This document shows positions 8,753 to 18,015 of a stretch of 64,000 bases of DNA, in pieces. The position numbers were made by a program, and so were the translations under genes. Each line of letters begins with the position of its first letter. Within the stretch, counting starts at the first letter, position 1. Below the pieces are notes generated by a model. That model saw only the letters and a list, made by a program, of their open reading frames with translations, did no database searches and was not told the DNA's origin. The stretch is from Candidatus Polarisedimenticolaceae bacterium. GTDB taxonomy: Bacteria > Acidobacteriota > Polarisedimenticolia > Polarisedimenticolales > DASRJG01. The DNA is taken from positions 213,465 to 277,464 of the forward strand of contig DASUCV010000002.1 in NCBI GenBank assembly GCA_036275915.1. Direction: 5' to 3'.

Positions 8753-10585
8753 TCAGAGCCTTCCGACAGTCGACCGTTGACTGTCGGCTGTCGACTTCCC
8801 ATCGTGGAACTTCCGGAACCGCTCGAGGTTCGCTCCGCCCAGGTAGCGCTTCAGGATCTTCGACGCGGTGCACCGAAGGTCGACGACGATGAGGACGTCG
8901 AGGACGTTCGAGAAATCCCGGTCGACATTGTGACCGAGAAGGCGCCCCTCGAGCTTCAGGTACTGCTTCAACAGGACGGGGACGCCCTTCTGGTCGGCTT
9001 CGATCTCCGAGATGAATGCGGAGACGTCCTCGAGGTTTTCGAGGCTCGCCGGACGCAAAGGCCCTTCGCCCTTCGGCTCGCGGAACGGATTCGTCGGCCT
9101 CACCCAAGCCGCCCAGTCGGTGCGCTTGCGGTTGCGCTCGAGGAACGCGACGATGAGCCGCTGGCTGACCGACCGGTACTCCGCGCTGATGCTCACCGGG
9201 CCGAAGAGGGTCGCGTAGCGCGGGTGGCGCCCGACGAACTCGCCGATCCCCTTCCAGAGGAGCATGAGGCCGACGTAGCTCTTCTGGTGCTCGGTGCGGA
9301 TCCACGACCGCCCCATCTCGAGCGCCGGGCCCATCGCTTCGAACAGGCGCGCGTCGTAGCGGAAGAGCGACGCGGTGTAGAGCGCGCCGATCCCGCCACG
9401 GACGAGCAGCTCGTCGGTCGGCCCGAGGCGGTACGCACCGATGACCTGACGCAGACGCCGGTTCCAGATGAACATGTGGAGGTAGAACGGGTCGTACTTG
9501 TCGAGATCGATCTCGCGCCCCGTCCCCTCGCCCACCTCGCGGAAGGTCAGCTCGCGCAGGCGGCCGATCTCGCGCAGCAGGTTCGGGATCTCTGGCGCTC
9601 GTGCGATCAGGACCTCGAGATCTTCCGCCTGCACGAGGCGGCCCTCGGGCCCGATCGACGCGACCTCCGCTTCGAGAAGCGCCGGGTCGACCGGAGGGAC
9701 GACGCCGGCTGCGGCGGCAGGCGTGCGCCGGGGCTGCATCGCCGCGGGAAGCGCCGGGGGGCGCGCCGCGAGGATCTCCGTCCGGTCGCGCAGGTAGGCG
9801 ATCGCACGGCGATCGTCGTGCAGCTCGTTCAATCTCGACGCAGGGATCGGCGTGCCGACGCGCAGCTCGACGACGCGTCCGCCCTTGCGGACCAGCTCGC
9901 GCGGGAGGAGCGCGGTGCGTAGCGCGGGGTGGAGGAGGCCGGCGGCCTGGAAGAACGCGCCGTTCCGGCCGGGGATGAACACGGGGAAGGTCGGCGCCCC
10001 GCTCCGCCTCGCGAGCCCCGCGACCGTCGGGCTCCACGCCGGATCGGCGACGCGGCCGGTCTTGAGATCGAGCGACGCGACCTCGCCGGCGGGAAAGACG
10101 ACGAGCATGCCGCCGCGCCTGATCCACTGAAGCGCTTGACGGAGCCCCGACGCGTTCGATCCGGTCGCACCCGGGCGCTCGAACGGATCGACGAAGAGGA
10201 ACATGTCGCGCAGCTCGGGGATCCGCCCGAGCATGTAGTTGGCCAGTATCTTCACGTCGTGGCGGACGCGCCGCAGCGCGAGCGCCAACGCGAGCCCCTC
10301 GACGGCGCCGAACGGATGGTTGGCGACGACGAGCGCGGCGCCGGCCCTCGGGATCCGCTCGAGATCGGCAGGGTCGATGCGCACGCTGACCTTGAACGTT
10401 TCGAGCGTCCAGGCCGCGAAGTCGTCGCCGTCGATCCCTTTCGGCCGCCCGCGATACTGCTTCTGCAGCTCGGCGAGGCCGAAGGCGCGCTCGAGGACCG
10501 GGCGCGCCGCGGCGAACATCGCCCGCCGGAGCGGCCCGCGGGGAGTCCAGTCGAGGGCGAAAACGCGGTCGTGCGTCGCGCTCAT
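8753..10585 (-). CDS. bifunctional acyltransferase: PlsC-like domain plus OlsB-like GNAT domain
   Basis: This 610-residue protein has two fused acyltransferase domains. The N-terminal one (about 50-310) is PlsC/OlsA-like with NHPFGAVEG (residues 89-97, containing the catalytic His90) and VVFPAGEVAS. The C-terminal one (about 330-560) matches the acyl-ACP-dependent GNAT group that includes OlsB (YDPFYLHMFIWNRRLRQVIGAYRLG). OlsF of Serratia has this order and makes ornithine lipid with O-acyl transfer by the N-terminal and N-acyl transfer by the C-terminal part, so aminolipid synthesis is the best guess. I chose the ATG at 10585 (GAGGAG 6 nt upstream). A longer frame to 10720 would run into the upstream gene. 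The last residues are encoded by a repeat. Confidence 0.85.
   Translation of the reverse strand: MSATHDRVFALDWTPRGPLRRAMFAAARPVLERAFGLAELQKQYRGRPKGIDGDDFAAWTLETFKVSVRIDPADLERIPRAGAALVVANHPFGAVEGLALALALRRVRHDVKILANYMLGRIPELRDMFLFVDPFERPGATGSNASGLRQALQWIRRGGMLVVFPAGEVASLDLKTGRVADPAWSPTVAGLARRSGAPTFPVFIPGRNGAFFQAAGLLHPALRTALLPRELVRKGGRVVELRVGTPIPASRLNELHDDRRAIAYLRDRTEILAARPPALPAAMQPRRTPAAAAGVVPPVDPALLEAEVASIGPEGRLVQAEDLEVLIARAPEIPNLLREIGRLRELTFREVGEGTGREIDLDKYDPFYLHMFIWNRRLRQVIGAYRLGPTDELLVRGGIGALYTASLFRYDARLFEAMGPALEMGRSWIRTEHQKSYVGLMLLWKGIGEFVGRHPRYATLFGPVSISAEYRSVSQRLIVAFLERNRKRTDWAAWVRPTNPFREPKGEGPLRPASLENLEDVSAFISEIEADQKGVPVLLKQYLKLEGRLLGHNVDRDFSNVLDVLIVVDLRCTASKILKRYLGGANLERFRKFHDGKSTADSQRSTVGRL
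8763..8798. repeat. heptad-built repeat / 9-bp hairpin between convergent genes
   Basis: The segment reads as five degenerate 7-nt units: CGACAGT, CGACCGT, TGACTGT, CGGCTGT, CGACTTC. Positions 8763-8771 and 8779-8787 pair as a perfect 9-bp stem with a 7-nt loop. It lies just past the stop at 8751 and inside the last codons of the minus-strand acyltransferase, so it may act as a two-way terminator. There is no T-run. A similar heptad element occurs at 46702-46766. Confidence 0.5.
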
Positions 10586-10595
10586 CGCCGGCTCC

Positions 10596-11369
10596 TCACG
10601 CCGCGCCGGCCTGCGGCGCGACGAGAGCGAGCTCGAGCACACCACCCGGGTGCTCCGGCTCGATCGGATCGGAGGTGGCGCGCGGCCACCAGACGAGCCG
10701 CGCGGACGCGAGATCGGCATCGACGCGGACCACGGTGATGCTGCGCGTCGCCGCGTTCGTCCGTGTCATGAACGGCGACGATGCCTCCTCGCCGTCCGGT
10801 GCGAGGAGGTGCCACGTCGGGATCTCGTGGATCGTCGGCGCGCCCGCGTCACGCCAGGACTCGAACGCCCGGCGCCGCCATGCGGTCACCTCGGGCTCGT
10901 TCCACGACGACGACGTCAGGAACGACCATCCCATCGGAACGGGCTCCGTCGTGAGCGCGCCCCCGTGCTCCCAGCGGACGATCTCGCCGCCCTGCGCCGA
11001 GACGACGAGGAGCGTGAACGACGGGTACGCCGAGAAGTCGAGGTTCGCGGGCACCCGCGCGGGGCCGTCGCCCCCCTGCTCCTCGAGGATGCGCGGGATG
11101 ATCGAGCCGCGGCTCGGGACCGACGGGTCCCCGCGCAAGGCGCGGTCGGCGGGGGCGAAACCGTTGAGCATGCACGCCGCGACCCCGCGATCGTTGACGC
11201 CGATCCACGTCCCGCCCGAAGCAGAGTCGAACGGGGCGACCCAGCCGGGACGTCCGGGCTCGCCGGGAATGAACCGCGGGGCCTGCTCGGGCGCACGGTC
11301 CCAGCGCTCGTCGCGGTTCATCGTGAGGAGGAGGGATCCCCCGCCGCAACGTAGGGTGACGGTGCACAT
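10596..11369 (-). CDS. NRDE family protein (TANGO2-like)
   Basis: The 257-residue protein starts MCTVTL and has the NRDE signature (MNRDERWDR), followed by GGTWIGVNDRGVAACMLNG, which defines the NRDE/TANGO2 family. Members are Ntn-hydrolase-like with a conserved Cys2. Their substrate is not settled, though a haem or lipid-related role is proposed for eukaryotic relatives. I chose the ATG at 11369 because the Cys directly after Met is conserved. The frame could be opened to 11465 but that extension has no family similarity. It ends 10 nt before the acyltransferase start, so the two are probably co-transcribed, which fits a lipid-linked role weakly. Confidence 0.88.
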   Translation of the reverse strand: MCTVTLRCGGGSLLLTMNRDERWDRAPEQAPRFIPGEPGRPGWVAPFDSASGGTWIGVNDRGVAACMLNGFAPADRALRGDPSVPSRGSIIPRILEEQGGDGPARVPANLDFSAYPSFTLLVVSAQGGEIVRWEHGGALTTEPVPMGWSFLTSSSWNEPEVTAWRRRAFESWRDAGAPTIHEIPTWHLLAPDGEEASSPFMTRTNAATRSITVVRVDADLASARLVWWPRATSDPIEPEHPGGVLELALVAPQAGAA

Positions 11370-11474
11370 CAGTCGACCATCAGTCGCGGCTCCAGCCTGA
11401 TCGTCGGGACCCACCCCGCTCCAGCCACGGTCGCCAAGTTTTGCAGGGAAGAGCGGAGCGCGCAACCCGCCGGG

Positions 11475-11897
11475 CTACGACGGGAGTTCGGGGCCGCCGC
11501 GACCGGACTCGGGCTCCGGTTTGGACGTGGGAGGCGTGACCGGGCTCATCAGGCTGACCGACTCGCGGAGCTGGTGGAGCGTGAACGGCTTGTGGATGAC
11601 CCGCGCCCCGCATCCGCGCACCCGGAGCGATTCTTCGTGGTCGAGGAGACGTGCGGTTTGGATGAACACGCGCCCCGAAAGGCCGGGGTAGCGCAGGATC
11701 GTCTCCTCGAGCCAGTCGAGTGGGTTGCGGCCGCCCATGACGAGGTCGAGCGTCAGGAGATCGACCGATCCGGAGCGGAGGATCTCGTCGGCGGCCTCGA
11801 ACGTCACCGCCGTGTAACATTCGTGCCCGTCGGCTTCGAGCGCGAGACGGACCAGCTCCGCGAGGAACGCTTCATCGTCGATGACGAGAACTCTCAC
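11475..11897 (-). CDS. single-domain response regulator receiver protein
   Basis: The protein is a CheY-like receiver with no output domain. From a GTG at 11897 it has 140 residues: VLVIDDEAF (acidic pair at 7-8), TLDLVMGG (phospho-acceptor Asp51), and IHKPFT (conserved Lys). A proline- and serine-rich tail follows. The GTG start is preferred because it begins right at the receiver's first strand and has GGGGGA upstream. An ATG at 12032 would add 45 unconserved residues and overlap the divergent msrB start. There is no histidine kinase nearby, so its partner is elsewhere. Confidence 0.85.
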   Translation of the reverse strand: MRVLVIDDEAFLAELVRLALEADGHECYTAVTFEAADEILRSGSVDLLTLDLVMGGRNPLDWLEETILRYPGLSGRVFIQTARLLDHEESLRVRGCGARVIHKPFTLHQLRESVSLMSPVTPPTSKPEPESGRGGPELPS

Positions 11898-12012
11898 CTG
11901 CTCTGTCCCCCACAGCGTGGCGGCCGGGAGTATACGGTCGCGCACGTCTTGCGGCTCGTCCGTCCGCGACGAATCTGCGTAGCACGCACCGCTCGAGGTG
12001 CCCGGAGAACCA

Positions 12013-12411
12013 ATGTCCGACAAAGTCGTCAAAACCGATGCCGAGTGGCGGGCTCAGCTCACACCCGAGGAGTACCGCGTCGCGCGTGAGAAGGGGACGG
12101 AGCGCGCGTTCACCGGTCGTTACTGGGACCATCACGAAGACGGCACCTATACCTGCATCGGATGCGGCGCACCGCTCTTCGACGCGACGACCAAGTTCGA
12201 GAGCGGGAGCGGCTGGCCGAGCTACTTCGCTCCGGTGAGCCCGGAAGCGGTCGCGACCGAGAGCGACCGATCGCACTTCATGAACCGGACCGAGGTGCAT
12301 TGCGCGCGTTGCGGCTCGCACCTGGGACATCTCTTCCCGGATGGTCCGAGGCCGACGGGGCTCCGCTACTGCGTCAACTCGTTGAGCTTGGGGTTCGAGA
12401 AGAAGAAGTAG
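12013..12411 (+). CDS. msrB: peptide-methionine (R)-S-oxide reductase MsrB
   Basis: MsrB repairs methionine-R-sulfoxide in oxidised proteins. The 132-residue frame has both zinc-binding pairs (CIGCG and CARCG), the SGWPS motif and the catalytic cysteine in RYCVNS. The ATG at 12013 follows GGAG with 5-nt spacing. A GTG at 11998 is possible but adds only five residues. The 3' end overlaps the convergent membrane redox gene by 38 bp. There is no signal peptide, so it is cytoplasmic. Confidence 0.95.
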   Translation: MSDKVVKTDAEWRAQLTPEEYRVAREKGTERAFTGRYWDHHEDGTYTCIGCGAPLFDATTKFESGSGWPSYFAPVSPEAVATESDRSHFMNRTEVHCARCGSHLGHLFPDGPRPTGLRYCVNSLSLGFEKKK

Positions 12412-14554
12412 GAGCGGAACGCTCCCTCGCGACCACCGGGCTGGCCCACAGGCTGTCGACCGAGATGAGCGCGCCGGTCGCGCTGACGCGGCCGAACTGG
12501 AGCACGCCGGTCGGGCAGCTCTCGACGCACGCGGAGCAGCGGACGCATTGCGGATCGTTCATCGGGCGGCCCCGCTGGGCGAAGCTCATGACGTCGATCC
12601 CCTGGTGGCAGACCGACGTGCAGACGTTGCACGAGATGCATTTCTTCTTGTCGGCGAGGATCCGGAAGCTCGAGAAGCGCGCGTAGACGTGCATGAGCGC
12701 GGCGAGCGGGCAGGCGAACCGGCACCAGGTCCTGCCGCTCAGGTGGAAGTAGAGGCCGACGCCGAGGATACCGGCGAGCCCGACGTCGACGGTCCACATG
12801 TAGCCGTGGACGGACACGTCGAACGCGCGCGCCGTGAGCGAGCCGGGCACGATCCACGAGACGATCCGGAGCAGCGCCAGGACGAACGCCGCGGCGAGAA
12901 CGACCTGCCCGGTCATGTTGAGCAGGTTCCACCGCGGTCCGTGCGGCATCTTCCCGCGGTGAGCGTCGCCGAGCGTCTCGGCGAGCGCGCCGCACGAGCA
13001 GATCCAGCCGCAGTAGGCGCCCTTCCCCCAGCGGTGCACCATCCACGGGATGAGAACGAACGTCTGCACGAAGCTGATCGCGAGCCAGAGCGCGAGCGGC
13101 TTCGCGGAGAAGACGTTCCAGATGAAGAGCGGCCACGCGAGCAGGAAGCCGAACGCACGCCAGTACTCGCGACCCGACGGGTCCCAGGTCGTCTCGGGGA
13201 AGAGCTGGTCGGCGATCGTCTTGCCGAGACCGCCGTCGAACCAGCCGTGGTGCCCCATCCAGGGGAGGATGAAGTAAGGGAGCAGGAACAGCGGCACGAT
13301 CTGGATCGCCATCAACGTCAGAGTCTGCCGCTTCACGTACGGCGTGCGGCGCTTCGCCATGCGGCGGAATCCGAACGCGACGACGCACAGCGTGTAGGCG
13401 AGCGAGTACCAGAAACCGGGCGAGCCGAAGGCACCCGGAAGCCCCGCGGGGAACCAGCCCTTGCGCTCGAAGAGGGCGTGGAGCGCGCCGCCGGCCTTCC
13501 AGTTGTAGACGAACGCGGCGGCGGCGAGGATCGCGGCGAGCGAGAGCCACCACGCCAAGGGCCGGTCGCCGCGAATCGCGACGCCGGAGCGCCGCAGGAG
13601 ATCGGTCGCGGGAAGGCGTCCGATCATCGCGAACACGGCGTCGTTCTCGATCGTCTCGCCGCGGAGGACGACGGCCCGCTCCTCGATCGCCTCGACCTCC
13701 GTCTCGAGCCGGAGGTCGACCGTCGAGGCGGCGAGCGCCTCGAGGCTCTCGGGCTTCGGGCGCGCGAGGTCGGTGCCGCGATGCGCGAGCGTCACCCGAG
13801 CGCCCGCGCCGTCGAGCGCGAGCGCCGTCTCGACCGCCGCGTCGCCGCCGCCGACGACCAGGACGTTCTGCCCCGTGAAGTCGGCGGGATCGTGCAGGCG
13901 GTCGTAGACCCGGTCGCGGGCTTCGCCGGGCACGCCGAGCCGCCGGTGCGCGCCCGCGCGTCCGATCGCCAGGAGAACGCGATGGGCGACGATCGACTCC
14001 CCCGCCTCCGTCGTCGTCACGAGACGGCCCTCCTGTCGCTCGACGCGCTCGGCCTTCCCGATGCGCACCGCGATACCGGCGTCGTCGATCTGGCGCTCGA
14101 GCTCCTGGACGAGCGGCTCCTTGACCTTCGCCGTCACCTGCAGCGTTCCCGCGGGCTTCATCGCGGTGGGGTAGACGAAGATCGGTTTCCCCTTGGGGAA
14201 GTTGACGACGGTCGCGAACGGCTCGCTCGACTCCAGGACGACCGCATCGATCCCCGCGCGCTTCGCCTCGAGCGCCGCCGCCATTCCCGATACGCCGCCG
14301 CCGACGATGAGCAGGTCGACGACCGCAGGATCTCTTTCGCGACCCCGGAACCGCGGATCGCCGGCGATCGTCCGCACGACTCTCGCGCCGCTGTCGGCCG
14401 CGAACTTGAGGAGGGGAATCCCGCGGAGATCGCCCGCGACGTAGAGGCCGGGGACGGCGGTCGAGCCGTCGTCCCCGATCTCCGGGAGCGGCTCCACGGT
14501 CCCGGCCGGAAAGCCGGTGTGCAGCCACCGGGTGTAGCGCGCGACGGGATTCAC
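12374..14554 (-). CDS. FAD-dependent oxidoreductase fused to a NosR/CcoG-like 4Fe-4S membrane protein
   Basis: This is a 726-residue membrane redox fusion. Residues 1-60 carry [17 protein letters not shown], a motif normally found at the C-terminus of thioredoxin-reductase-like flavoproteins, placed here before the FAD fold. GGGVSG (85-90) binds FAD and [13 protein letters not shown] (about 233-245) binds NAD(P). From about residue 335 come several membrane helices with CGWICSCGA and CRFACPLAA (NosR/CcoG-type). Near the end are two ferredoxin clusters, [14 protein letters not shown] and [14 protein letters not shown]. It likely moves electrons from NAD(P)H through flavin to membrane clusters; the acceptor is unknown. 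The GTG start at 14554 overlaps the antiporter stop (GTGA). The 3' end overlaps msrB by 38 bp. Confidence 0.88.
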   Translation of the reverse strand: MNPVARYTRWLHTGFPAGTVEPLPEIGDDGSTAVPGLYVAGDLRGIPLLKFAADSGARVVRTIAGDPRFRGRERDPAVVDLLIVGGGVSGMAAALEAKRAGIDAVVLESSEPFATVVNFPKGKPIFVYPTAMKPAGTLQVTAKVKEPLVQELERQIDDAGIAVRIGKAERVERQEGRLVTTTEAGESIVAHRVLLAIGRAGAHRRLGVPGEARDRVYDRLHDPADFTGQNVLVVGGGDAAVETALALDGAGARVTLAHRGTDLARPKPESLEALAASTVDLRLETEVEAIEERAVVLRGETIENDAVFAMIGRLPATDLLRRSGVAIRGDRPLAWWLSLAAILAAAAFVYNWKAGGALHALFERKGWFPAGLPGAFGSPGFWYSLAYTLCVVAFGFRRMAKRRTPYVKRQTLTLMAIQIVPLFLLPYFILPWMGHHGWFDGGLGKTIADQLFPETTWDPSGREYWRAFGFLLAWPLFIWNVFSAKPLALWLAISFVQTFVLIPWMVHRWGKGAYCGWICSCGALAETLGDAHRGKMPHGPRWNLLNMTGQVVLAAAFVLALLRIVSWIVPGSLTARAFDVSVHGYMWTVDVGLAGILGVGLYFHLSGRTWCRFACPLAALMHVYARFSSFRILADKKKCISCNVCTSVCHQGIDVMSFAQRGRPMNDPQCVRCSACVESCPTGVLQFGRVSATGALISVDSLWASPVVARERSAPTSSSRTPSSTS

Positions 14555-15807
14555 AGCGGCTCGACGCGCGGCAGGAGTCGTCTCAGACCCGGCGTGGTCA
14601 CCGCCGTCGTGACGACCGCCATCGTGACGAGCATGAAGAAGACCGGCTTGGGGAAGACCTGGAGGTCGTAGCCGACGTTGATGACGACGAGCGCCATGAG
14701 GCCGCGGGTGTTCATGAGGAGGCCGGTCGCGAGGGCCTCGTTCCGCGGGAGGCCGGCGGCGCGCGCGGCGATCGTGCACGGGATCAGCTTGCCCGCAAAG
14801 GCGATGACGATGAGGAGGCCCAGGAGCCCGAGACCCGCTCCACCCTGACCGTACACGTCGGTCTTGAGGCCGCTCGACATGAAGAAGATCGGCAAGAGGA
14901 AGACGGCGACGACGTCGTGGAGCCTCTCGTCGAGCGCCGTCGCCAACGGGCGGTGGAACGAGATCGCGACGCCGGCGATGAAGCCGCCGAAGATCGAGAA
15001 GATGCCGAGCGCGTTCGTCGCCGCGCAGAGGCAGAACGCGACGATGAGGACGAGCGCGAGGTCGGCCTCCGGCAGGCCGTCCGTGTAGCGCGCCTCCGGC
15101 AGGCGCCGCTCGAGCACGCGCCCGGCGACGACCGCCGCGGCACCGAGGACGAGCGTGCCGCCGAGCGCGAGCGCGATCCGCGAGACGTCCGCGCCGGCCT
15201 CGTGCACGCCGACGACGGCGCCGAGGAGGATCCAGCCGAGGACGTCGTCGATCGCCGCGGCGGTGATGCTCGTCACGCCGACACGCGATTGCGTGAGACC
15301 GGTCGCCCGCAGGATCCGTCCCATCATCGGGATCGCGGTGATCGAGACCGCCGTCGCGAGCAGGAGCGAGAACGGGAGGCGACGGTCGTCCGGGATACCG
15401 ATGCCGCGGACGAAGAGCGGCGCCGCGGCGATCGTGAGGAGGAACGGCGTCGCGATCCCGGCGATCGCGATGCCGACGGCGCCGGGCACCGCCCGCTGCG
15501 CCCGCCGGAACGGGAACTCCGCGCCGATCAGGATCATGAGGAAAACGAGACCGATCTGGCTGAGGATCGCGAGGCCGCGCTTGACGTCGCTCGTGAAGAG
15601 CGCGTCGTACGCCGACGGCGCGAGGCGGCCGAACAGGCTCGGCCCGAGCGCGATTCCGGCGAGGATCTCCCCCATCTCCTTCGGCTGGCCGACGACGCGC
15701 GCCATCTTCCCGAAGATGCGGGACGCGGCGACGATGATCGCGAGGACGAGGAGGAGCCGGAGGAGGAGCTGCTCGACGGCGTAGTGCTCGGTTTGGAGAA
15801 GGTTCAT
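14551..15807 (-). CDS. CPA2 family cation:proton antiporter (KefB-like membrane domain)
   Basis: The 418-residue protein is a multi-helix Na+(K+)/H+ antiporter of the CPA2 family. Family text includes MGEILAGIALGPSLFG, ITAAAIDDVLGWILL (the ion-translocating Asp pair) and FGGFIAGVAISF. It lacks the cytoplasmic RCK/TrkA-N domain of full KefB/KefC, so it is a membrane-only version. The start overlaps the MscS stop as ATGA and its stop overlaps the redox fusion start as GTGA. Pairing with a channel and a redox protein suggests ion homeostasis under osmotic or redox stress. Confidence 0.93.
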   Translation of the reverse strand: MNLLQTEHYAVEQLLLRLLLVLAIIVAASRIFGKMARVVGQPKEMGEILAGIALGPSLFGRLAPSAYDALFTSDVKRGLAILSQIGLVFLMILIGAEFPFRRAQRAVPGAVGIAIAGIATPFLLTIAAAPLFVRGIGIPDDRRLPFSLLLATAVSITAIPMMGRILRATGLTQSRVGVTSITAAAIDDVLGWILLGAVVGVHEAGADVSRIALALGGTLVLGAAAVVAGRVLERRLPEARYTDGLPEADLALVLIVAFCLCAATNALGIFSIFGGFIAGVAISFHRPLATALDERLHDVVAVFLLPIFFMSSGLKTDVYGQGGAGLGLLGLLIVIAFAGKLIPCTIAARAAGLPRNEALATGLLMNTRGLMALVVINVGYDLQVFPKPVFFMLVTMAVVTTAVTTPGLRRLLPRVEPL

Positions 15808-17543
15808 CGGGGCGACGAGCCGCTGGCCGGGTAATCGAGCTTGTCCGCGATCTCGGCGATCTCCTGGGGCGTGAAGTCGGGGAAGGGGAGCTTGTTCTGC
15901 TCGCGCAGCGCCCGGACCTTCTCCTCGGCGGCGCCCTTGGCCTCGGCGTCGACGCCGCGGTCGCGGCCGAGGTAAACGACCTGTGACGGAACGGCGAGTC
16001 CGGTCCCGTTCGTCTCGAGGATGTCCATGGCACGGAGGAGGAGGTCCTCTCGGATGGCGCCGAACTCCTTCGTCAGCGCCGTCGCCACCGTGCACTGCAT
16101 CTCGATCTCGAGCGCGCTCTCGCCGAAGCCGGCGAGCCGGACCTCGGAATCCTGGAACGTCTTCGGGTGGCCGACGAGCAGCCGGCGCAGGTCGATCAGG
16201 ACGGCGCGGAGCTGATCGGGCGTCGTCTCGTAGCGGAGCTTGAGCTTCGTGTAGAACCGCATCCGGTCGCGGTTCGAGAGGTTCTCGATCTGCGCGTTCG
16301 AGAATTCGCCGTTCGGCACGGAGATCACCGTGCGGTCGGGCGTGCGGATGCGCGTCGAGCGGAGGCCGATGTCCTCGACGATGCCGGTCTTGTTGCCGAA
16401 GTTGCAGCTGTCGCCGATCTTGACCGGCTTGTCCGCCATGAGCGCCAGGCCGCCGAAGAGGTTCTCGAGCGTCTTCTGCGCGGCGAGCGCCACCGCGATG
16501 CCGCCGACGCCGAGGCCGGCGAGCAGGGTCGTGACGTTGAAGCCGAGCGCCCTCAGGACGCCGATGAGCGCGACGCACGCGAGGAGAACCTTCGCGATCC
16601 GGTTCATGACCGTGAGGACGCCGGCGCTCGAGGTCTGGCCCTCGCCGAGGAGGCGCGTCCGCGCGGTGAGGACGAACGCCTCGACGATCGCCTGCACGAC
16701 GAGGACGAACGTGATGAACGTGAGCGCCGCGAGCACGCGGTCGAACCGGCTCTCGGAGTGGACCGAGAGGTCGAGGAACCGGACTCCGACGCTGACGATG
16801 ATGAGCGAGGCGGCCCAGCGCGCGGGCCGGCGCATCGTGTCGGCGAGCCGGTCGTCGATCGGGGTGCTCGTCTTCTTCGCGAGCTTGAGGCCGAGGCGCG
16901 CGAGCCCGGACGCGAACAGGCGTCCCATGATCCAGGCGACGATCGCGAGGACGATGAGCCCGATCCACTGCCACGCCTCGATGTTGAAGAAGCGGGCCGA
17001 TTGCAGGCGCGCGGGCACGTGGTCGCCGATCCAGCCGTAGCCGAACTGGTCGTAGAGCTCCGGGATCTTCGCGACGACGGCGGATGAGAATCGCCAGACC
17101 TGTGCGCCGGTGCCGTCGTCCTCGCGTCTCAGGATCAGGTTGACGGTGCCGCCTTGCGCGGGAATCGCGCCGATCTTCTCGGCGTTCGTCGGTAGGCCGT
17201 CGTCGAGGTCGCCCTCGGGGGCGTCCGAGATCTTGTCGAAATCGATCCAGAGATTGCGATCGATGACGATCTTGAGATGACGCGCGAGGACCGCTCCCGG
17301 CTCCTTCCGTTCGGCGTCGGGGAGACGGCTGAGATCGAGGTATTTCGCCGCCGTCGCGAAGTCGGCGCGACGCGCCGCCGCGATGAAGTCGAACACGGCG
17401 GCGCGTGGCGAGCCGGGGACCGCCTCCGGTGCCGGTGCGCGGTTGGCCGCCGGCGACCAGACCGGCGATGCCGGAGGGGTGCCCTGGGCCCACGCCGGAG
17501 CCGTTCCGGCGAGGAGCGCGACCGCCAGGACGACGCGTCTCAC
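15804..17543 (-). CDS. MscS-family mechanosensitive channel with periplasmic N-terminal domain
   Basis: From the GTG at 17543 the protein has 579 residues. A signal peptide (to about residue 22, ending APAWAQ) is followed by a periplasmic domain of about 120 residues, then membrane helices from about 155. The MscS pore and beta domain follow: GLGVGGIAVALAAQKTLENL, ADKPVKIGD, then VVYLGRDRG. It releases solutes on hypo-osmotic shock. The start forms a GTGA overlap with the upstream acetyltransferase stop. A longer open frame reaches 18266 but runs through that gene, so it is not used. It is larger than minimal MscS (about 290 residues). Confidence 0.92.
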   Translation of the reverse strand: MRRVVLAVALLAGTAPAWAQGTPPASPVWSPAANRAPAPEAVPGSPRAAVFDFIAAARRADFATAAKYLDLSRLPDAERKEPGAVLARHLKIVIDRNLWIDFDKISDAPEGDLDDGLPTNAEKIGAIPAQGGTVNLILRREDDGTGAQVWRFSSAVVAKIPELYDQFGYGWIGDHVPARLQSARFFNIEAWQWIGLIVLAIVAWIMGRLFASGLARLGLKLAKKTSTPIDDRLADTMRRPARWAASLIIVSVGVRFLDLSVHSESRFDRVLAALTFITFVLVVQAIVEAFVLTARTRLLGEGQTSSAGVLTVMNRIAKVLLACVALIGVLRALGFNVTTLLAGLGVGGIAVALAAQKTLENLFGGLALMADKPVKIGDSCNFGNKTGIVEDIGLRSTRIRTPDRTVISVPNGEFSNAQIENLSNRDRMRFYTKLKLRYETTPDQLRAVLIDLRRLLVGHPKTFQDSEVRLAGFGESALEIEMQCTVATALTKEFGAIREDLLLRAMDILETNGTGLAVPSQVVYLGRDRGVDAEAKGAAEEKVRALREQNKLPFPDFTPQEIAEIADKLDYPASGSSPR

Positions 17544-17959
17544 CTGGGGCGGACCCGCCGCTTGAGGAGCCCGTCGCCGCTGGGGGCGAATCCGGACTGC
17601 TGCAGCCACGCCGTCACGCGGCCGGCGTCGGGATGCGCCTTGCCGACCGTGTTGTAGAGGTAGTTCACGCCGCGAGCCGCGGCTTCCCGATCGAGATGGT
17701 CGAGGATGAACCCGCCGACGCCGCGGCCCCGGAAATCGGGATTCACGGCCAGCGAGACCTCCGCGTCGCCCCACGAGCAATCCATCCAGCCATACCCGGC
17801 GACCGTCCCATCCGACTCGACGCGGAACCACTCGCCGGGCACGAGGCCCCCCTCCGGCGGCGGCGACCACTCGAAGACACCGGGCTCCGCGCGACCCACG
17901 ACGTCGGCCTTTCCGCGATCCCAGCGGGGCGTGTCCTCGTGGATCCAAGACAGGGCCAT
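17540..17959 (-). CDS. GNAT family N-acetyltransferase
   Basis: This small acetyltransferase (139 residues) has the acetyl-CoA signature in LAVNPDFRGRGVGGFILDHL (R/QxxGxG/A). The ATG at 17959 is preceded by GAAGGAG with 6-nt spacing. It is the first gene of the GNAT-MscS-antiporter-ferredoxin run, coupled to the MscS gene by a 4-bp overlap. Its substrate is not predictable. Confidence 0.85.
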   Translation of the reverse strand: MALSWIHEDTPRWDRGKADVVGRAEPGVFEWSPPPEGGLVPGEWFRVESDGTVAGYGWMDCSWGDAEVSLAVNPDFRGRGVGGFILDHLDREAAARGVNYLYNTVGKAHPDAGRVTAWLQQSGFAPSGDGLLKRRVRPR

Positions 17960-18015
17960 GAAGCGCTCCTTCGTCGGGCGAGTTTACCCGGATTCGGTCG
18001 TGGTAACTTTCGACC

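Noticed and set aside
14555..16033. N-terminal extension of the FAD/polyferredoxin frame across the antiporter gene
   Set aside because: The added text is arginine/proline-rich shadow of the antiporter. The GTG at 14554 with a GTGA overlap fits the operon pattern.
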